Shown here piece after piece: positions 31,141-42,261 of a stretch of DNA of 64,000 bases. A model generated the notes under the pieces. That model had not been told where the DNA came from, made no database searches, and worked only from the letters and a program-made list of their open reading frames with translations. The translations under genes and the position numbers were made by a program. Source of the DNA: Schistocerca nitens. Taxonomy: Eukaryota; Arthropoda; Insecta; Orthoptera; Acrididae. Location: assembly GCF_023898315.1 (NCBI RefSeq), contig NC_064614.1:374603348-374667347 (forward strand). Reading direction: 5' to 3'. Each line of letters opens with the position of its first letter. Positions within the stretch are counted from its first letter, which is position 1.

Positions 31141-34100
31141 GGATAGATCTAAGGTAGTCAATTTATGGTAGATAGTCAGTATATTTATTTGTGGTGTGTA
31201 ACGTTGTGCAGAGTCAAATCGAACGTAAGAATTTTCAGGCGGGATGTCAGGAAGTATGACGGAATAGACTGGTCGAATGAGTCATGAACAGGAGTCGACA
31301 GAGTGGCGTATGTACGTGTTTTTTGTCGTATGAATAAGGATCAAGCAGAAACGACGTGATGATTAATGAGTGAATAAAGATGGTAGATAGAGAAGCGACG
31401 TGATAAATAGTAGTGGATAAAGGTGAATTTTTGAGGAGAGAATCGACGTGAAGCAGTGTGAATGATGAAGGGAGATTCGACGTGATGAAGCAGCGGTAAA
31501 ATAAAGGTGAGTAGAATTGAATAATGTGGAGATGACTTAGATGTATGTTACAGAGAGGCCTGTGTATGCTGCAATAGAGATTGATGCCAATGGCGAAGGA
31601 AGACCAGGAAATGATGGAGTAATGGACGGACGGAGAGCCGAAATACGAATGAAGAGATGAGGACAACTGCACAATATGAAAGGACGTAAAGGGAGTATGA
31701 GACCCAGATGGTGAACGTTGTGGAATACTGACGTAAGATGTAATATAAGTGTAGATCTAATTTTTACCATAAAATATGCTATTTAGCAAAAATAATATTT
31801 TTTGTTGTTGTTGAAGCCTGGTACCAGTATAACTAATCAAAACGGTTCCAATAATGTGTACAGTTGTTTTGCAGGATGAATAATTTGTGTATTTTTGTTC
31901 TTAGATGAAATGTCGCGATTCTAAGTTGATACTTAGCATAAAGTGAATGCAGAGGTAAGCCGATGGAGAGAGGTGCCAGAGTGAAAGGACGAATTCGGAG
32001 ACTGGAATGCTATCTCTGAAACAGCTTCATGTGTTATGTGGTTGAGTATAAGGGAGCAAAGGTATGGTATGTTGTAGTGAGTGTGGTGGTGATAAGGTTA
32101 GCTGACTTCTAGTCCTATTCTGTTAGTGTATTAATGGATTGAATGAGAGGGAAAATGTGATGTCTGGTGAGTGAGAGTCGTAGAGTATTGTGATCAATGC
32201 ACACACTCCTGTAAAGGGGATGCTACCGATCCATAACTAAAACATTATTGTGTTTTATTGTTTGTTGGGATGAACCTGGATGTCAGGTCAGGATCTGTCA
32301 TACGTGTCCTAGAAACATTGCTATATATAATGAAATGTAAAATATGTGAAGAGATACTGATTTCAGTCTGTCACAAGCACAAGGGTGCATTATATGTTGT
32401 AGATTTAGAGTCATCAGTTCCTAAAATGTTTATTGTGTTAGGATGTTAAAGTAGTTAATATTTAATAACCAGTGGTAGGTAATTGTGAGCTATGTAGATT
32501 ATTCTTATTTTTTTGTTAGAACACTTTCAAGGGGTAATAATTTCAGTGTGTCACAAGCACAAAAGTTCTTTGTATATTGTAGTTTTAGGATAAAGTTTCT
32601 AATATTTTCACTGTGTTAGGATGTTAGAGTAGCCTACTCTTTGATATTGTAATTATGAGCGGTATAGATTGCTTATTATTCCTTTTGTTTTATTTTACAC
32701 TTTCATGTTTTGTATGAGGGACGACAGGTACAAAGAATAGCACGAGTGTGGGCTATCTATAGAAAAAGGATAGATAAATGTATGTTGTCTGTGTAGAAAA
32801 CTAGGGTGTATAATTTTATGTTCTTTTTAGAACAAAGATTCTTTTGTTACCAATGTAGCTAATAGATAATACATGTAATCAATGAGTATTTAAATGCTGT
32901 ATATCCTTTTGTCTGTAATGTTGCGAGATGCACGGAAGATCTGGCTAATTGGGTGTCGTAACGCCCATACCGCTAACGGGCCGAGCTGACGTCACCATGG
33001 CGACAGGCGACACAGCCGCGGCACTCCCCACTCCATTGTCGGACGAGGTGCGCTCCACGCGCCCGCTACAGCAGGTCAACGGCCTGGGGCGACACGCACG
33101 CATCACTGGCCATTCATGAGTTCCGCCACCCTTACGACTGGGGAAGGTATCCCGCGGAGGCAACAGCGGGTGGTTTCTTCTGCTCAACGGCGCGCGCAGC
33201 GACGCTACTGCTGAATGGACGAGGCGCGACAGAGCCCGGCGGGGATTGGTTACCAGCAACTAGTAACTAGTACTGGACTGTGGAGCCGTGAAACAAGATG
33301 ACTGCGACTTTCCATAATGTGGAAAGTGAAGGCCTGGTGTTTCCACGTTGTGAGTGGTGGAAAAGATTTTGTCTGTAGCAGACAGGACGATTGTTTTGTT
33401 TTGTCTTGACCACTGAATGGTGGGATCGATAAACTTTTGACAATGACTTGTTAAGTGTGCTTTGTGAATGGCATGTGGGACACTTGGTATACTTAGAGGA
33501 CAGTTGTCGTTTGGTGAACAATTAGAGTGGGACATTGACATTTGCGTCTGTAGTAGGAGACATTTCTTGGATTGGCGCGGGAATAAGTGCTGTTTGTTGA
33601 AGCTTACGACTTTTAATTACACCATGAACTGAAAGGACAGAACCGTGGGTAATAGTAGTTGTAGGGCCATTTTTTTTTGGACGAACAGATTCGTGTGGAT
33701 GGTACTCTGAGAGTGACTATGACATTTGTGTTTAATGAGAGATACAGTTTACTGTTCAGTGCGTGTTCAAAATGCCGAATTGAGTGACTAAAAGACTTTC
33801 GTCCGGGTAACCATGGGAGAGCTTTGACACCGAGACAGTGGTTCTAGGAAAACTATCAGCAACTTTTTGACCCCAAGAAAATCACAGAATGAAATGTTTC
33901 CGTGTGACTCGCAAGATAGGGAATAATGTATTTGTAATTGTGTAAATGTTTTTTTTATATGTTTCATTCCTGAAGGGACAGCAAGCGTAATTGTATTTTA
34001 TTAATAATTGTGTTTAGAATAGTTAGTGTTTGTTTTTTGGTTTGTTCTGGGTTATCAAGTTCACGTAGCATGTGTATTAGAATATTTGGTACAATGATGC

Positions 34101-35123
34101 TTTAACTATTAGCCAGTGGCGTAATACTAACGTAGCGGCCCTTGTAGCATTTATCAGTAAGGTTGTCACAGGGGAGAAGAATTTGCATTGCACAACAAAT
34201 ATCGGAATTAACTGATGTATTTTGATGTCGTGCATAGTAATAATCTTGTTGGTGTTTTGACTGAAGCCACTTATTTCTATTATCACAGTGGTGATATTTC
34301 ACATTAAAGTGTAACGAAGGCTAGTCGAAATGCAAGTTCTTGTCGTCTATATGTGTGACAACAGAGAAATGAACAGTAGAGTAAGATAAGAGAGCTACTG
34401 GTGGATTCAAGCACTTATTGATAAACTATTTATTGCGAGTATTGATCAAAGTTGATGGACTGACTGGCTCAGCAGCAGGTATTTGTACTGATGGACAAGG
34501 ATAAACTCACTGTCGAGTAGTTGTGGCAATTGCTTAGGTGAGGATAGTTAATGAGGTATGACATGATGTCTTAGACGAACTATATTACGTAACCAGTATG
34601 TAACTTGTGGTATATTTCATTGTTTTCCTTCTCAGTTATTTCGCTGTAGGTTTGAGGTATATTTTACAGTAATGGTATGGAGCCTGACATTCTACGTGTA
34701 ACTAGTGTACGAAATTTTTTTTTGTTGATTTTGTTTAGTATTTAGACTTTGCTGTGTAAGGGTTTTTACAGCGCAATTTATGAATGTCAGATTACTTGCT
34801 CTGTGTTTGGACGGTGAGCCATTTAAAATTTCATGAGTAACGAAGATCCCAGTAACTAAAGCAAAATTTTATCTCAATATTATTTTTTCATTTCTATGAT
34901 GTGATGTTTTATTTGTCATGTGGATTGTTATATATTTGTATGTGTACGTTACTCAGGATTGTGGAGAGTACAATATAATTTGGTCGTCTATTTGAGGTCA
35001 CCAGGGGCTAAGGTCTCCTCCTGGTTATTTTGATGAATTGCTACGTTTGTTTTAATACAGTTTTCTTAAAAAAATGTTCGGAACTACCCTCGCATTGCAA
35101 GGATAGTACCGTGCCATTTTTTT
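31141..35123 (+). other. long non-coding 3' interior of element A
   Basis: About 4 kb with no convincing ORF. At 31340-31500 the octamer cgacgtga recurs several times at spacings of about 35-50 bases. At about 32355-32510 and 32540-32690 a segment with gtgtcacaagcacaa, ttgtgttaggatgtta and related phrases is duplicated in tandem with drift. A GC-rich block lies at 32940-33260. The 141-codon minus frame at 31247-31672 has no recognisable similarity and appears to reflect composition. No env-like frame with signal peptide or membrane anchor is seen. Confidence 0.6.
32940..33260 (+). other. GC-rich block within element A
   Basis: A sharply bounded GC- and CpG-rich segment (tgacgtcaccatggcgacag, gtgcgctccacgcgcccgct) inside otherwise AT-rich retroelement DNA. 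It contains a tgacgtca palindrome, a sequence that CREB/ATF-type factors can bind. A 104-codon minus frame covers it but has no recognisable domain. It could be captured host DNA or a regulatory piece of the element. Confidence 0.4.
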
Positions 35124-36768
35124 TGAAAGGGTACAGTACCGCCCAACATTGAGAATAGGTACGAAATTCTTGTCAGAACAACACATTTTTTTTGTAAAAG
35201 TAACTCAATAATTTCAATTAATACAGCGAAGCCGGATACCAATGTGGGAAAGAATGACAATTTATTTATTTAATTGATCACATGTGCACTTCCTCAACAT
35301 AAATCCCTACATCCAGTTTGGTGAGATCTGTGTGGTAAATGAATGAATGTATGGTCGTCTGCTAACCACAGATAGTGAATCGATATGAGCATCTTTGAGT
35401 CGATCCTTTGGCTACCTTTGGTGAGACCAAAGAGATGGAAGTTACCAGAGCTTTGAGCGTCTGAAATGGGGCTGACCAATAAGGTAGCAAGGTGCTTCTC
35501 CCACTTCGAGAGAGGTGCGAGAGAACGAAAAGACGGCCATGTTTCAGACTCGGCACTCTGGCGCTGAACCTTCTGCTGTGAAGACCTGTTTTTTGTTGTG
35601 CTCCGTAATGAAAGCGTGGAGGCATGGTATGGATGTGGAATACTTAAGAGTAGTTAGAACTAATCATTTCTCTTTCCTAGGATCTTTTGTGGGGAAAATT
35701 ACAAAGTGAGGCAGGTAATTTTAAAAGGGATTATAGTAAACCAACGGTCACAAAGGGACCACGTGTAGTTATAAGTTGAGATACTAGCGTGGGTACAATA
35801 AGCTGAAATATTTAAGAACTAATATCGTGTGTACCATAAGCTGAAATATTTGAGAATTAATAGCGTGTGTACAATAAGCTGATATATTTAAGAATTGCGC
35901 GTGTATCATAAATTGAAGTATTTAAGAAATATCATTCCGTGTGACGCTGAATTTGAACTCTGAGAGAAAATCAAGGTGAGTCGGCCGTTTTTCCAGCAAC
36001 GCCACTTGGCTTGCATTGCACAGGAAGACGAGCGTTTATCTCCAGAGTTCACAGTAGGAAACTGGAATTACAAATTGGGGCAGTGTCGAGTGAAACTGGG
36101 TTAAATATTGATTGAAGTGGGAAAGCGGAAAATGATGAAGTTGTAACGGTTTTTGTGTATTATTTCAGATTGTTGTATTGGGTATGTCTTGTAATTTGAA
36201 TATGTGTGTTTTGCATGGTAGTAGCAGGGTAGTTTCGGAAGAGTTTGTGGGTATGCCTGTTCCTTCTGCATCGCTCGATCTGGAGGAATGTTTCTGGAGA
36301 ATGATTGTGAGAGGCGAAGTGTGAGGTATAATAAAAGATCCACCATCCGATCCAGTGAGTGCACAGTTGTGGTAGATAGATTACGAGACCGTAGTATGGA
36401 AATTCTCTTATGATATTGTCGTAGGTTGTAGAATTTGTGTGCTAATGAATAAATCAAATAGTGAAAAGAAAGAGATTAGTGGCCTATTTCATTAAATTGT
36501 ATGTTATCATAATGTCCCGAATTTGTATAAAAACCGTTAAATCAAAGACAAAAAGTAAGTGTGGTATTGCCAGAGCGTAGTGTGCAGACAGAGTTCTATA
36601 GTCAGATGCGTGTTTCCGTTGCGTATTATTCATGCAGGAGGATAATTTGTAACAAAATCGTAAGATACGAGAATTCATGTTGCTAATCCACTCGCTTGGC
36701 AAACCACCCATCTTGCAGGCCTGACTGCTTGATGCCACAGTATGAGAAAGGCAAGTGGGTGCCTCTCA
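35124..36768 (+). repeat. 3' LTR of element A
   Basis: Same length as the 5' LTR and, as far as I compared, identical except for A at 35242 where the 5' copy has G. It is followed directly by the target duplication gtag. No strong polypurine tract is evident upstream (the preceding bases are gtgccattttttt), which is unusual. Confidence 0.93.
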
Positions 36769-36772
36769 GTAG

Positions 36773-38339
36773 AAATCCTAAGGACTTACACTGAAATGAA
36801 AGCGGAGAAACGGTTGAGCAACAATGACTGCCAGTGATTTTAAGAAAAGCTTCTAAGGATTGTCAGAAAACACTGATGTTACTAAATTACGGAAGAATCA
36901 CAAAATAGGGCAATAGCACGAATAAACGTAACACAATTGACACAAAACTTGAGTCCGTTAATACCACTAGTTGCACTTTACTGCGGGCCAATGGTGCTAT
37001 AATCTGTTTGCGTCGTCCGCTGCACGGCAGCAGAGTTATAAAGAGACAGCTGAAACAGCCAGCTTGTTCGCATAGCATCAAGCAATCAGTTACTACGGGA
37101 TCTGCTATGGAAAGGGCACGTCGTTCGGAGACAGAAATGGTCATACCGTTAACTGCTTTCCGATGTTCATTTAATGTGACAACAATTTTTTACCATAGTT
37201 TAGAAGTCCTAATATACAATGACATACCGTCAAGACCTCCGATCTGAGTCATTGGCTGTAACTGCTGTTACGGAATCAAAGTGACTTTAACGGGGCCGCA
37301 TTCCAACCATGATCTACCTTTGTTACGGTATCTTGGAGGTTGATGTTATTAAACGATAAAGGATTCGTGAAGATGTATGTGGGCGACCGGCCTGCTTTCT
37401 GTGTAGCACAAGTGGAAGCGTTTGCTGTGAGCTCGCCAACATTTACATTGGACTGCCGATGGATGAAGGTCCGTTTTCTCAGTTTAGATTGCTAAGCGAC
37501 AGCGTACGTGCGTGGATTTACAAGAAACCGGAACCCGCTACCATCCATTAAACATCTGTGAAAGGAATGCCTTCGGACGATGTAGTGTCTGCGTTTGGTA
37601 TTGTGTGTCCTTAATTGGAAGTAGAGCTACGTTTATTTCCACGTGTTCAGTGACTGTGTTTTATACAGATGGAATTTTCGATGCTTAGATACGTCCCTAA
37701 CGCCGGTTCCATAATTGAAGATTTATTCCACATGACGACTGCACCCGACCACAAAGAACTCTTACAGCGAACGATTATCTTCGACAGCAAGCAGTGCAGT
37801 GCACTGGGTGGCTAGCTCTATCTCCGAACGTGAATCACATAGAAGAAGGAATGAGGATTTGAGTTTAACATTCTATCGAGGACGAAGGCATTAGAGAGGG
37901 AGCACACACAAGAACTGGGTAAGAATGGTGAAGGAAATCGGCTGTGCCCTTCCTACCCGTCGTTTACCCTGAGCGGTTTAGGGAAATTACGGGAAAGCTA
38001 GATATGGACGTCGAATGTCGTGCCAGTGCACCACTCGCTCGACATAAATCACGTAGAGCACGTTTAACATACCCTCCGGAAGCATGTTGCTGCTTATATG
38101 CTTCTTGTCCATAGCCTTGTCTCATCCACAACAGAGAAAGAACCATTGTCTTCAGTTCCTATGTGTTATCATGAAGGCCACAGAACAATATGTGCTGCTG
38201 TTATGCTCTGAGTAATACCACTTCCTACTGACGTTGCGACTTTTTTTTTTTTGGCATTTCCTTTTCGTTCATTTCAAGCATGTTCTGAGTTCGAAGGGGA
38301 TTTTTTTTGTTTTTTATTTTTCAGAAAATTGACTTGTTA
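36773..38339. other. no recognisable gene; family 4 SINE fragment near 37918-38040
   Basis: Near 37935-38010 ggaaatcggctgtgcccttc and gagcggtttagggaaattac followed by gggaaagctagat resemble the family 4 tRNA-like SINE seen at 5035 and 50580. The rest is intergenic DNA with short frames. Confidence 0.4.
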
Positions 38340-38379
38340 CCCATTGATGAATTGTCTGTTGCCTCATGTCTCGGGACTT

Positions 38380-39010
38380 TCGGCCGATGTTTGATTCACG
38401 ATCTTAAAGACTGTTTACAAACAGTCCAGGAAGATCAAAGGATGTCGCAAATCGGCAAAGGATGAACGGAACGCACTCGCAATGTCGGTAATACATCGCA
38501 TACGGTTTACAAGTAGAAGAGTTTATGTTGTTGGAATGACTGGACGACCCATTAGTACCAGGATCACCGAACATAAACGGTTTTGCAATTGGGATAGATG
38601 GAGAAAACGGCCATGGCGGAACACACTCTGCATTAGTCCGACTACATAAAAAAATCGCTAAAACGCAGGTTCTCGCTGTGGATAACAGCTATCACGCCTA
38701 CTTGCTCAGGTAAACCACACAATTTCAGCAAAAAAGAAGGAAGTCTCAAGGGATTCCTGTGCTGAAGAGAACGACTGTTGCAGGTAGCAAGGGGAGAAAA
38801 CCACAGCGGTAATGACCAGCGAAAAAACTTCCGATGATCTCACGAGAGATACGTGTAACCCAAGGCCGCGGGCTCGACACCGGTCCGCCACCAGCGATGG
38901 AGGTTGAACCTTTGACAATGCCAGTCATTCGTGCAGGCGCAACGTCAGGAAAATCGTCAAACAAACGTCTAACGAAGATCCCGAGACAGACACCAACAGA
39001 TAATTCGTTA
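38380..39010 (+). mobile_element. Penelope-like element fragment with GIY-YIG-type endonuclease remnant
   Basis: A plus-strand stretch at about 38515-38635 translates to RVYVVGMTGRPISTRITEHK followed by RFCNWDRWRK, preceded by HTVYK. This fits the GIY-YIG endonuclease of Penelope-like retroelements (Y-K ... YVG-TGR---TR--EH). Stops and frameshifts surround it. Downstream at 38930-39000 is a tail with ggcgcaacgtcaggaaaatc. Only the endonuclease end is left, with no reverse transcriptase recognised. Confidence 0.55.
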
Positions 39011-39947
39011 ACAAGCGGTCACAAAAGACTCAAACTTTTTATCATACATTATTTACGTATTGTAATGTGCTCCACATTTGCTTTTGCTGATTTTTGGAAA
39101 CAAGTCTTAAAAATTGCTCCAAAGACCCCGTAATTTGGTGAGGCATCGCCAGTACGACAAGCTGTATTGCTTAAACCGAAATGTCATAATACATTCATGA
39201 ACTACGTCACCCACACATGTTTCAAGAGCAGGCCAACAGACCACAATAGTCCAGTATATTACTAATCTATACTTACCTCTCCTAGTGTAGCCTGAAACTT
39301 ACTGAAATAAGCGTTTCTCAAATAAAAACACGTCAGTAAAAACGAAATCAGCAAGCACTGTCAATAGCCTTGTAAACAGGTGAAGTCGATAAAGAACTAT
39401 CGGCAGGTGAGCAAATTTCACAGTCCAGAACAATTCATACAATACCATTTATGATCCTCGAAATACCTGCAGGAGCATGTGTCAGTGGCTAATTAGTATA
39501 GTCCCACACCTTACCAGTGGCACAACTCACGAAATAAATCATCAACGGACTCCATCTAACAGTAGTTTGATGCAACATCATTCTGTAAAACTCCTACAAG
39601 GATTCTGGTATTTTAAGTTCGTCATTTGGTCGCTGTAAAATTCCAGTCAACACTTAATACAGCATCTTTCATTAACATGTATTTACTGAAACGATTCGTC
39701 AAAAGACTGTAACGCGTAATTTGGTCATCATGTGTTTGTGTATAGGAATGGTAGTAACAAAAAGCGCACAAACAAATCGTTATTAATGAGAGTCCAGCGT
39801 ATTCTGCTTGACCCATGGAGACAAATACAGAACCAACTTGTCTGTTGTACATGGCAAATAGTCACATTCATCGGGTTAGTGGGGTAAGTGAGATATTCAT
39901 ACTCCTGTGGCACATGGCTCTGTACATACCCTGGTCACAGAGACGGG
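39011..39947. other. no recognisable feature
   Basis: AT-rich DNA with short frames lacking motifs. Confidence 0.4.
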
Positions 39948-40150
39948 CCGCGCAGGATTAGCCGAGCGGTCTGAGGCGCTGCAGTCATGGACTGTGCGGC
40001 TGGCCCCGGCGGAGGTTAGAGTCCTCCCTCGGGCATGGCTGTGTGTGTGTTTGTCCTTAGGATAATTTAGGTTAAGTAGTGTGTAAGCTTAGGGACAGAT
40101 GACCTTAGCAGTTAAGTCCCATAAGATTTCACACACATTTGAACATTTGA
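39948..40150 (+). mobile_element. SINE, family 2
   Basis: Head with attagccgagcggtctgagg and gaggttagagtcc (B box with one change) and the family 2 tail to cacacacatttgaacatttg. The flanks (cacagagacggg and aacagaggtggg) are a possible but degraded target duplication. Confidence 0.9.
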
Positions 40151-40710
40151 ACAGAGGTGGGTTGATTGTACAGGGTTATTATAAAAGATGGATCCATTTT
40201 CAAACATTTGTATGCATTCAAGTACAAATCCCAAATGACAAGCTTTATACCAATGAAAAAAGGAAGTTTCATAATTTTTGGCGGGCGTCGGCGGGCTGTA
40301 GGTGATGGTTTCAGAAGCGACCGACGGACTTCGCGCGGCAATAGACTCGTCATTCCGTTTCACTGTCAGTTGTGAGTGAGATGGCGATTGTGGAGCACAA
40401 GGTTTTCTGTGTTATTGAGTTCGCGAAAAGTGAGTCGCAAATTGCAGTGCAGCGGGCATTGCGTACCAAATTCGGTATTCAACCACCAACTCGCGAAAGC
40501 ATTAGCCGTTGCTTTAAGGAATTTAAACAGACTGGGAGTGTGTGCAAAGGAAGAAAGCCCAAGCCGACCGTGTGTGTCAGAGGATGATGTCCGACGGATT
40601 CAAGAAATTTTGTGCGCAGTCTCAGTAAGACTGCCAATACGGCCAGTCGAGAACTTAGAATACCCCAACCAACTGTATGGGCAGTTCTGAGACGGCTTTT
40701 GGTGTACCCT

Positions 40711-41433
40711 TGAAAGGTGGCTACACTGAGTCACAGTGCCAGAGATTGCGTCAAAGAGTATTATTCTGCCGCCTCCACTGGCAGTGGTAGTTCAGAAGTT
40801 GCCGTGGGCAGCAGTAGTTCAGAGGTTGCCGTGAGCAGTGCTTGTTGAGAGGATGTCGATAGCAGTACTAGTTGAGTGCATGTCGTGTGCAGTTGCTCTG
40901 TTGGAAGAGATAACAGATGCTGTTCGAATGGGGATGTTGTAATGATCACAGTGCATTTTTCGTCAATATATATGAAGGTAACAAAAAATTTTTGTGTTTC
41001 AAATTTCCTAAATAACAATGCCTCTTGGTCACAGGTTCAGTCAACAAAGCATCTGGCTTGTGTTAATGTATTAGACTGTAATTCTGTTTTCTATGTGCAA
41101 TTACGAGATTTCTGGTTTTTTAATTACTTCATTGTAAATTGTGTTTAAAATATCTTGTCGTATTGAGGAAGAACCGTGTCAGATGTGTACGTTGAATCAC
41201 ACTTCCACACACAGAACAGTTACATTTGTGCTTTCTTGTTTCGTAGCTTTTATAGTTGCTGGGGACTTAATTAATCAATTGTGTTAACGGAAATTTCCTT
41301 TCATTCTTTGTTGTTATTCTATGCAGTCAGATTGCGGACTAATACTAGTCAGGGCCAACCGGTTACGAGACTTCGTAACCGGACAGACAGCTACTAAAAA
41401 TTATTTTTATTGTATTTAATTAAGCCCCCATGC
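40711..41433 (+). mobile_element. LTR-like insertion in the mariner transposase
   Basis: About 720 bp of non-coding DNA separates the halves of the transposase, between VYP-encoding ggtgtaccc and the codons for RLQLVQ near 41446. It may begin tgaaaggtggctacactgag and end near aattaagcccccatgca, which would suit an LTR (TG...CA), but I could not define a clean target duplication. It starts with a 27-bp tandem array (40781-40905) and has an internal block ggccaaccggttacgagact with an inverted echo (cgtaaccgg). Confidence 0.5.
40781..40905 (+). repeat. 27-bp tandem repeat, 4-5 units
   Basis: Units such as gcagtggtagttcagaagtt-gccgtgg repeat at 40781, 40808, 40835 and 40862 with drift, followed by a partial unit. 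On the minus strand this reads as a nine-residue repeat of the type ATSELLLPT, but no gene is supported. Confidence 0.8.
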
Positions 41434-42261
41434 ACCGGACCGTTTACAACTTGTGCAGGCTCTCAACCCCAATAACGAAGAGAAGTGTCTCGAATTTTGT
41501 GGTTTTTAGCTAGCAAAGACGGAGGATGTCATTTCTACAGCGTGTAATTTTTAGCGATGAAACGATGTTCCGCTGTGGCCGAGCGGTTCTGAAAAATCCA
41601 CTTCACCATTGCAACAAGAAAGAGACTCGTCAAAGATTAACGTGTTCTGTGCCGTATCCCGTTCAAAGGCTTATGTCCAATCACGTACCTGGACATGTTG
41701 GAACAATGGCTGTTCCCTCAAGCTATGGAAGATTCCCAGGACTTCATTTTCCAACAGGAGGCCTTTTGAATGTCTCCCTTCCTCACCGCCGGATCGGTCA
41801 TAGGGAACTTGCGGACCTGGCTTGGCGCTTCTGGCCACCGAGATCTCCTGATCTCACACTGTGCGACTATTTCTTATGGGGTTATGTGAAGGAAGCTGTT
41901 TACGTCCCGCCTCTACCAACCATTCTGAACGATATGTGGAGCCTGATCACTGCTACCGTACACTCAGCAACGGCAGATACGCTTTCGTGTGTGCGGGACG
42001 AGTTTGGCTACCGTGTCAATGTTCGCCATGCAACCATCCGTTGCCACATTCAACAGTTACAACATTTATCACATTTCTAATTATTTAATAGTTATTAAAA
42101 ACTATTTAATTACGGAGTATTAAATTTATTAAATTGATATAAAAAATTACAAAAAAACTTTGAAACTTGCTTTTTTCATTGGTATAGAGCTTGTTCATTT
42201 TGGATTCGTACTGGAATAAATGCGATTTTTGGAAATTGGTTCATAATTTAGAATAACCCTG

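Larger units (their letters stand above)
26701..36768 (+). mobile_element. Gypsy-type LTR retrotransposon element A, gag-only, 10,068 bp
   Basis: Two 1,645-bp direct repeats (26701-28345 and 35124-36768) start TGAAAGGGTACAG and end GGTGCCTCTCA. They are flanked by GTAG on the left (26697-26700) and GTAG on the right (36769-36772), a perfect 4-bp target duplication typical of Gypsy/Ty3 integrases. The LTR copies appear identical apart from one substitution I saw (26819 G, 35242 A), so insertion was recent. The 6.8-kb interior has a leader of repeated primer-site-like motifs, a 546-codon gag ORF, then a decayed integrase C-terminus and 4 kb of non-coding DNA. Protease, reverse transcriptase, RNase H and the integrase core are missing. 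Mobilisation must therefore have used proteins of a related complete element (inference). Confidence 0.93.
40381..42080 (+). pseudogene. mariner-like (D41D-type) transposase, interrupted
   Basis: The N-terminal helix-turn-helix part begins MAIVEHKVFCVIEFAKSESQ and includes AVQRALRTKFGIQPPTRESI and FKEFKQTGSVCKG, then shifts frame. After the insertion the catalytic part resumes: RLQLVQALNPNNEEK, RVIFSDETMFRCG with the first Asp, and WPPRSPDLTLCDYFLWGYVK with the third Asp. The region of the second Asp is frameshifted. The C-terminal frame runs to 42080. No active protein is possible. Confidence 0.8.
40171..42261 (+). mobile_element. mariner-family element split by an LTR-like insertion
   Basis: The left end cagggttattataaaagatg and the right end, complement of cagggttattctaaattatg, are inverted repeats. 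Similarity extends more than 100 bp inwards (...gacaagctttataccaatga / gaacaagctctataccaatg...). TA precedes the left end and TG follows the right. The transposase reads on the plus strand but is interrupted near 40710-41433 by foreign DNA and by frameshifts. Confidence 0.85.

Noticed and set aside
31247-31672. 141-codon minus frame in element A, considered as an env or antisense gene
   Set aside because: Ser/Leu/His-rich composition without signal peptide or clear membrane segments; the DNA holds repeated cgacgtga motifs that explain the open frame.
41338-41400. Inverted echo around ccaaccggttacg and cgtaaccgg as a regulatory hairpin
   Set aside because: A short palindromic-looking block within an unidentified insertion; nothing else supports a function.
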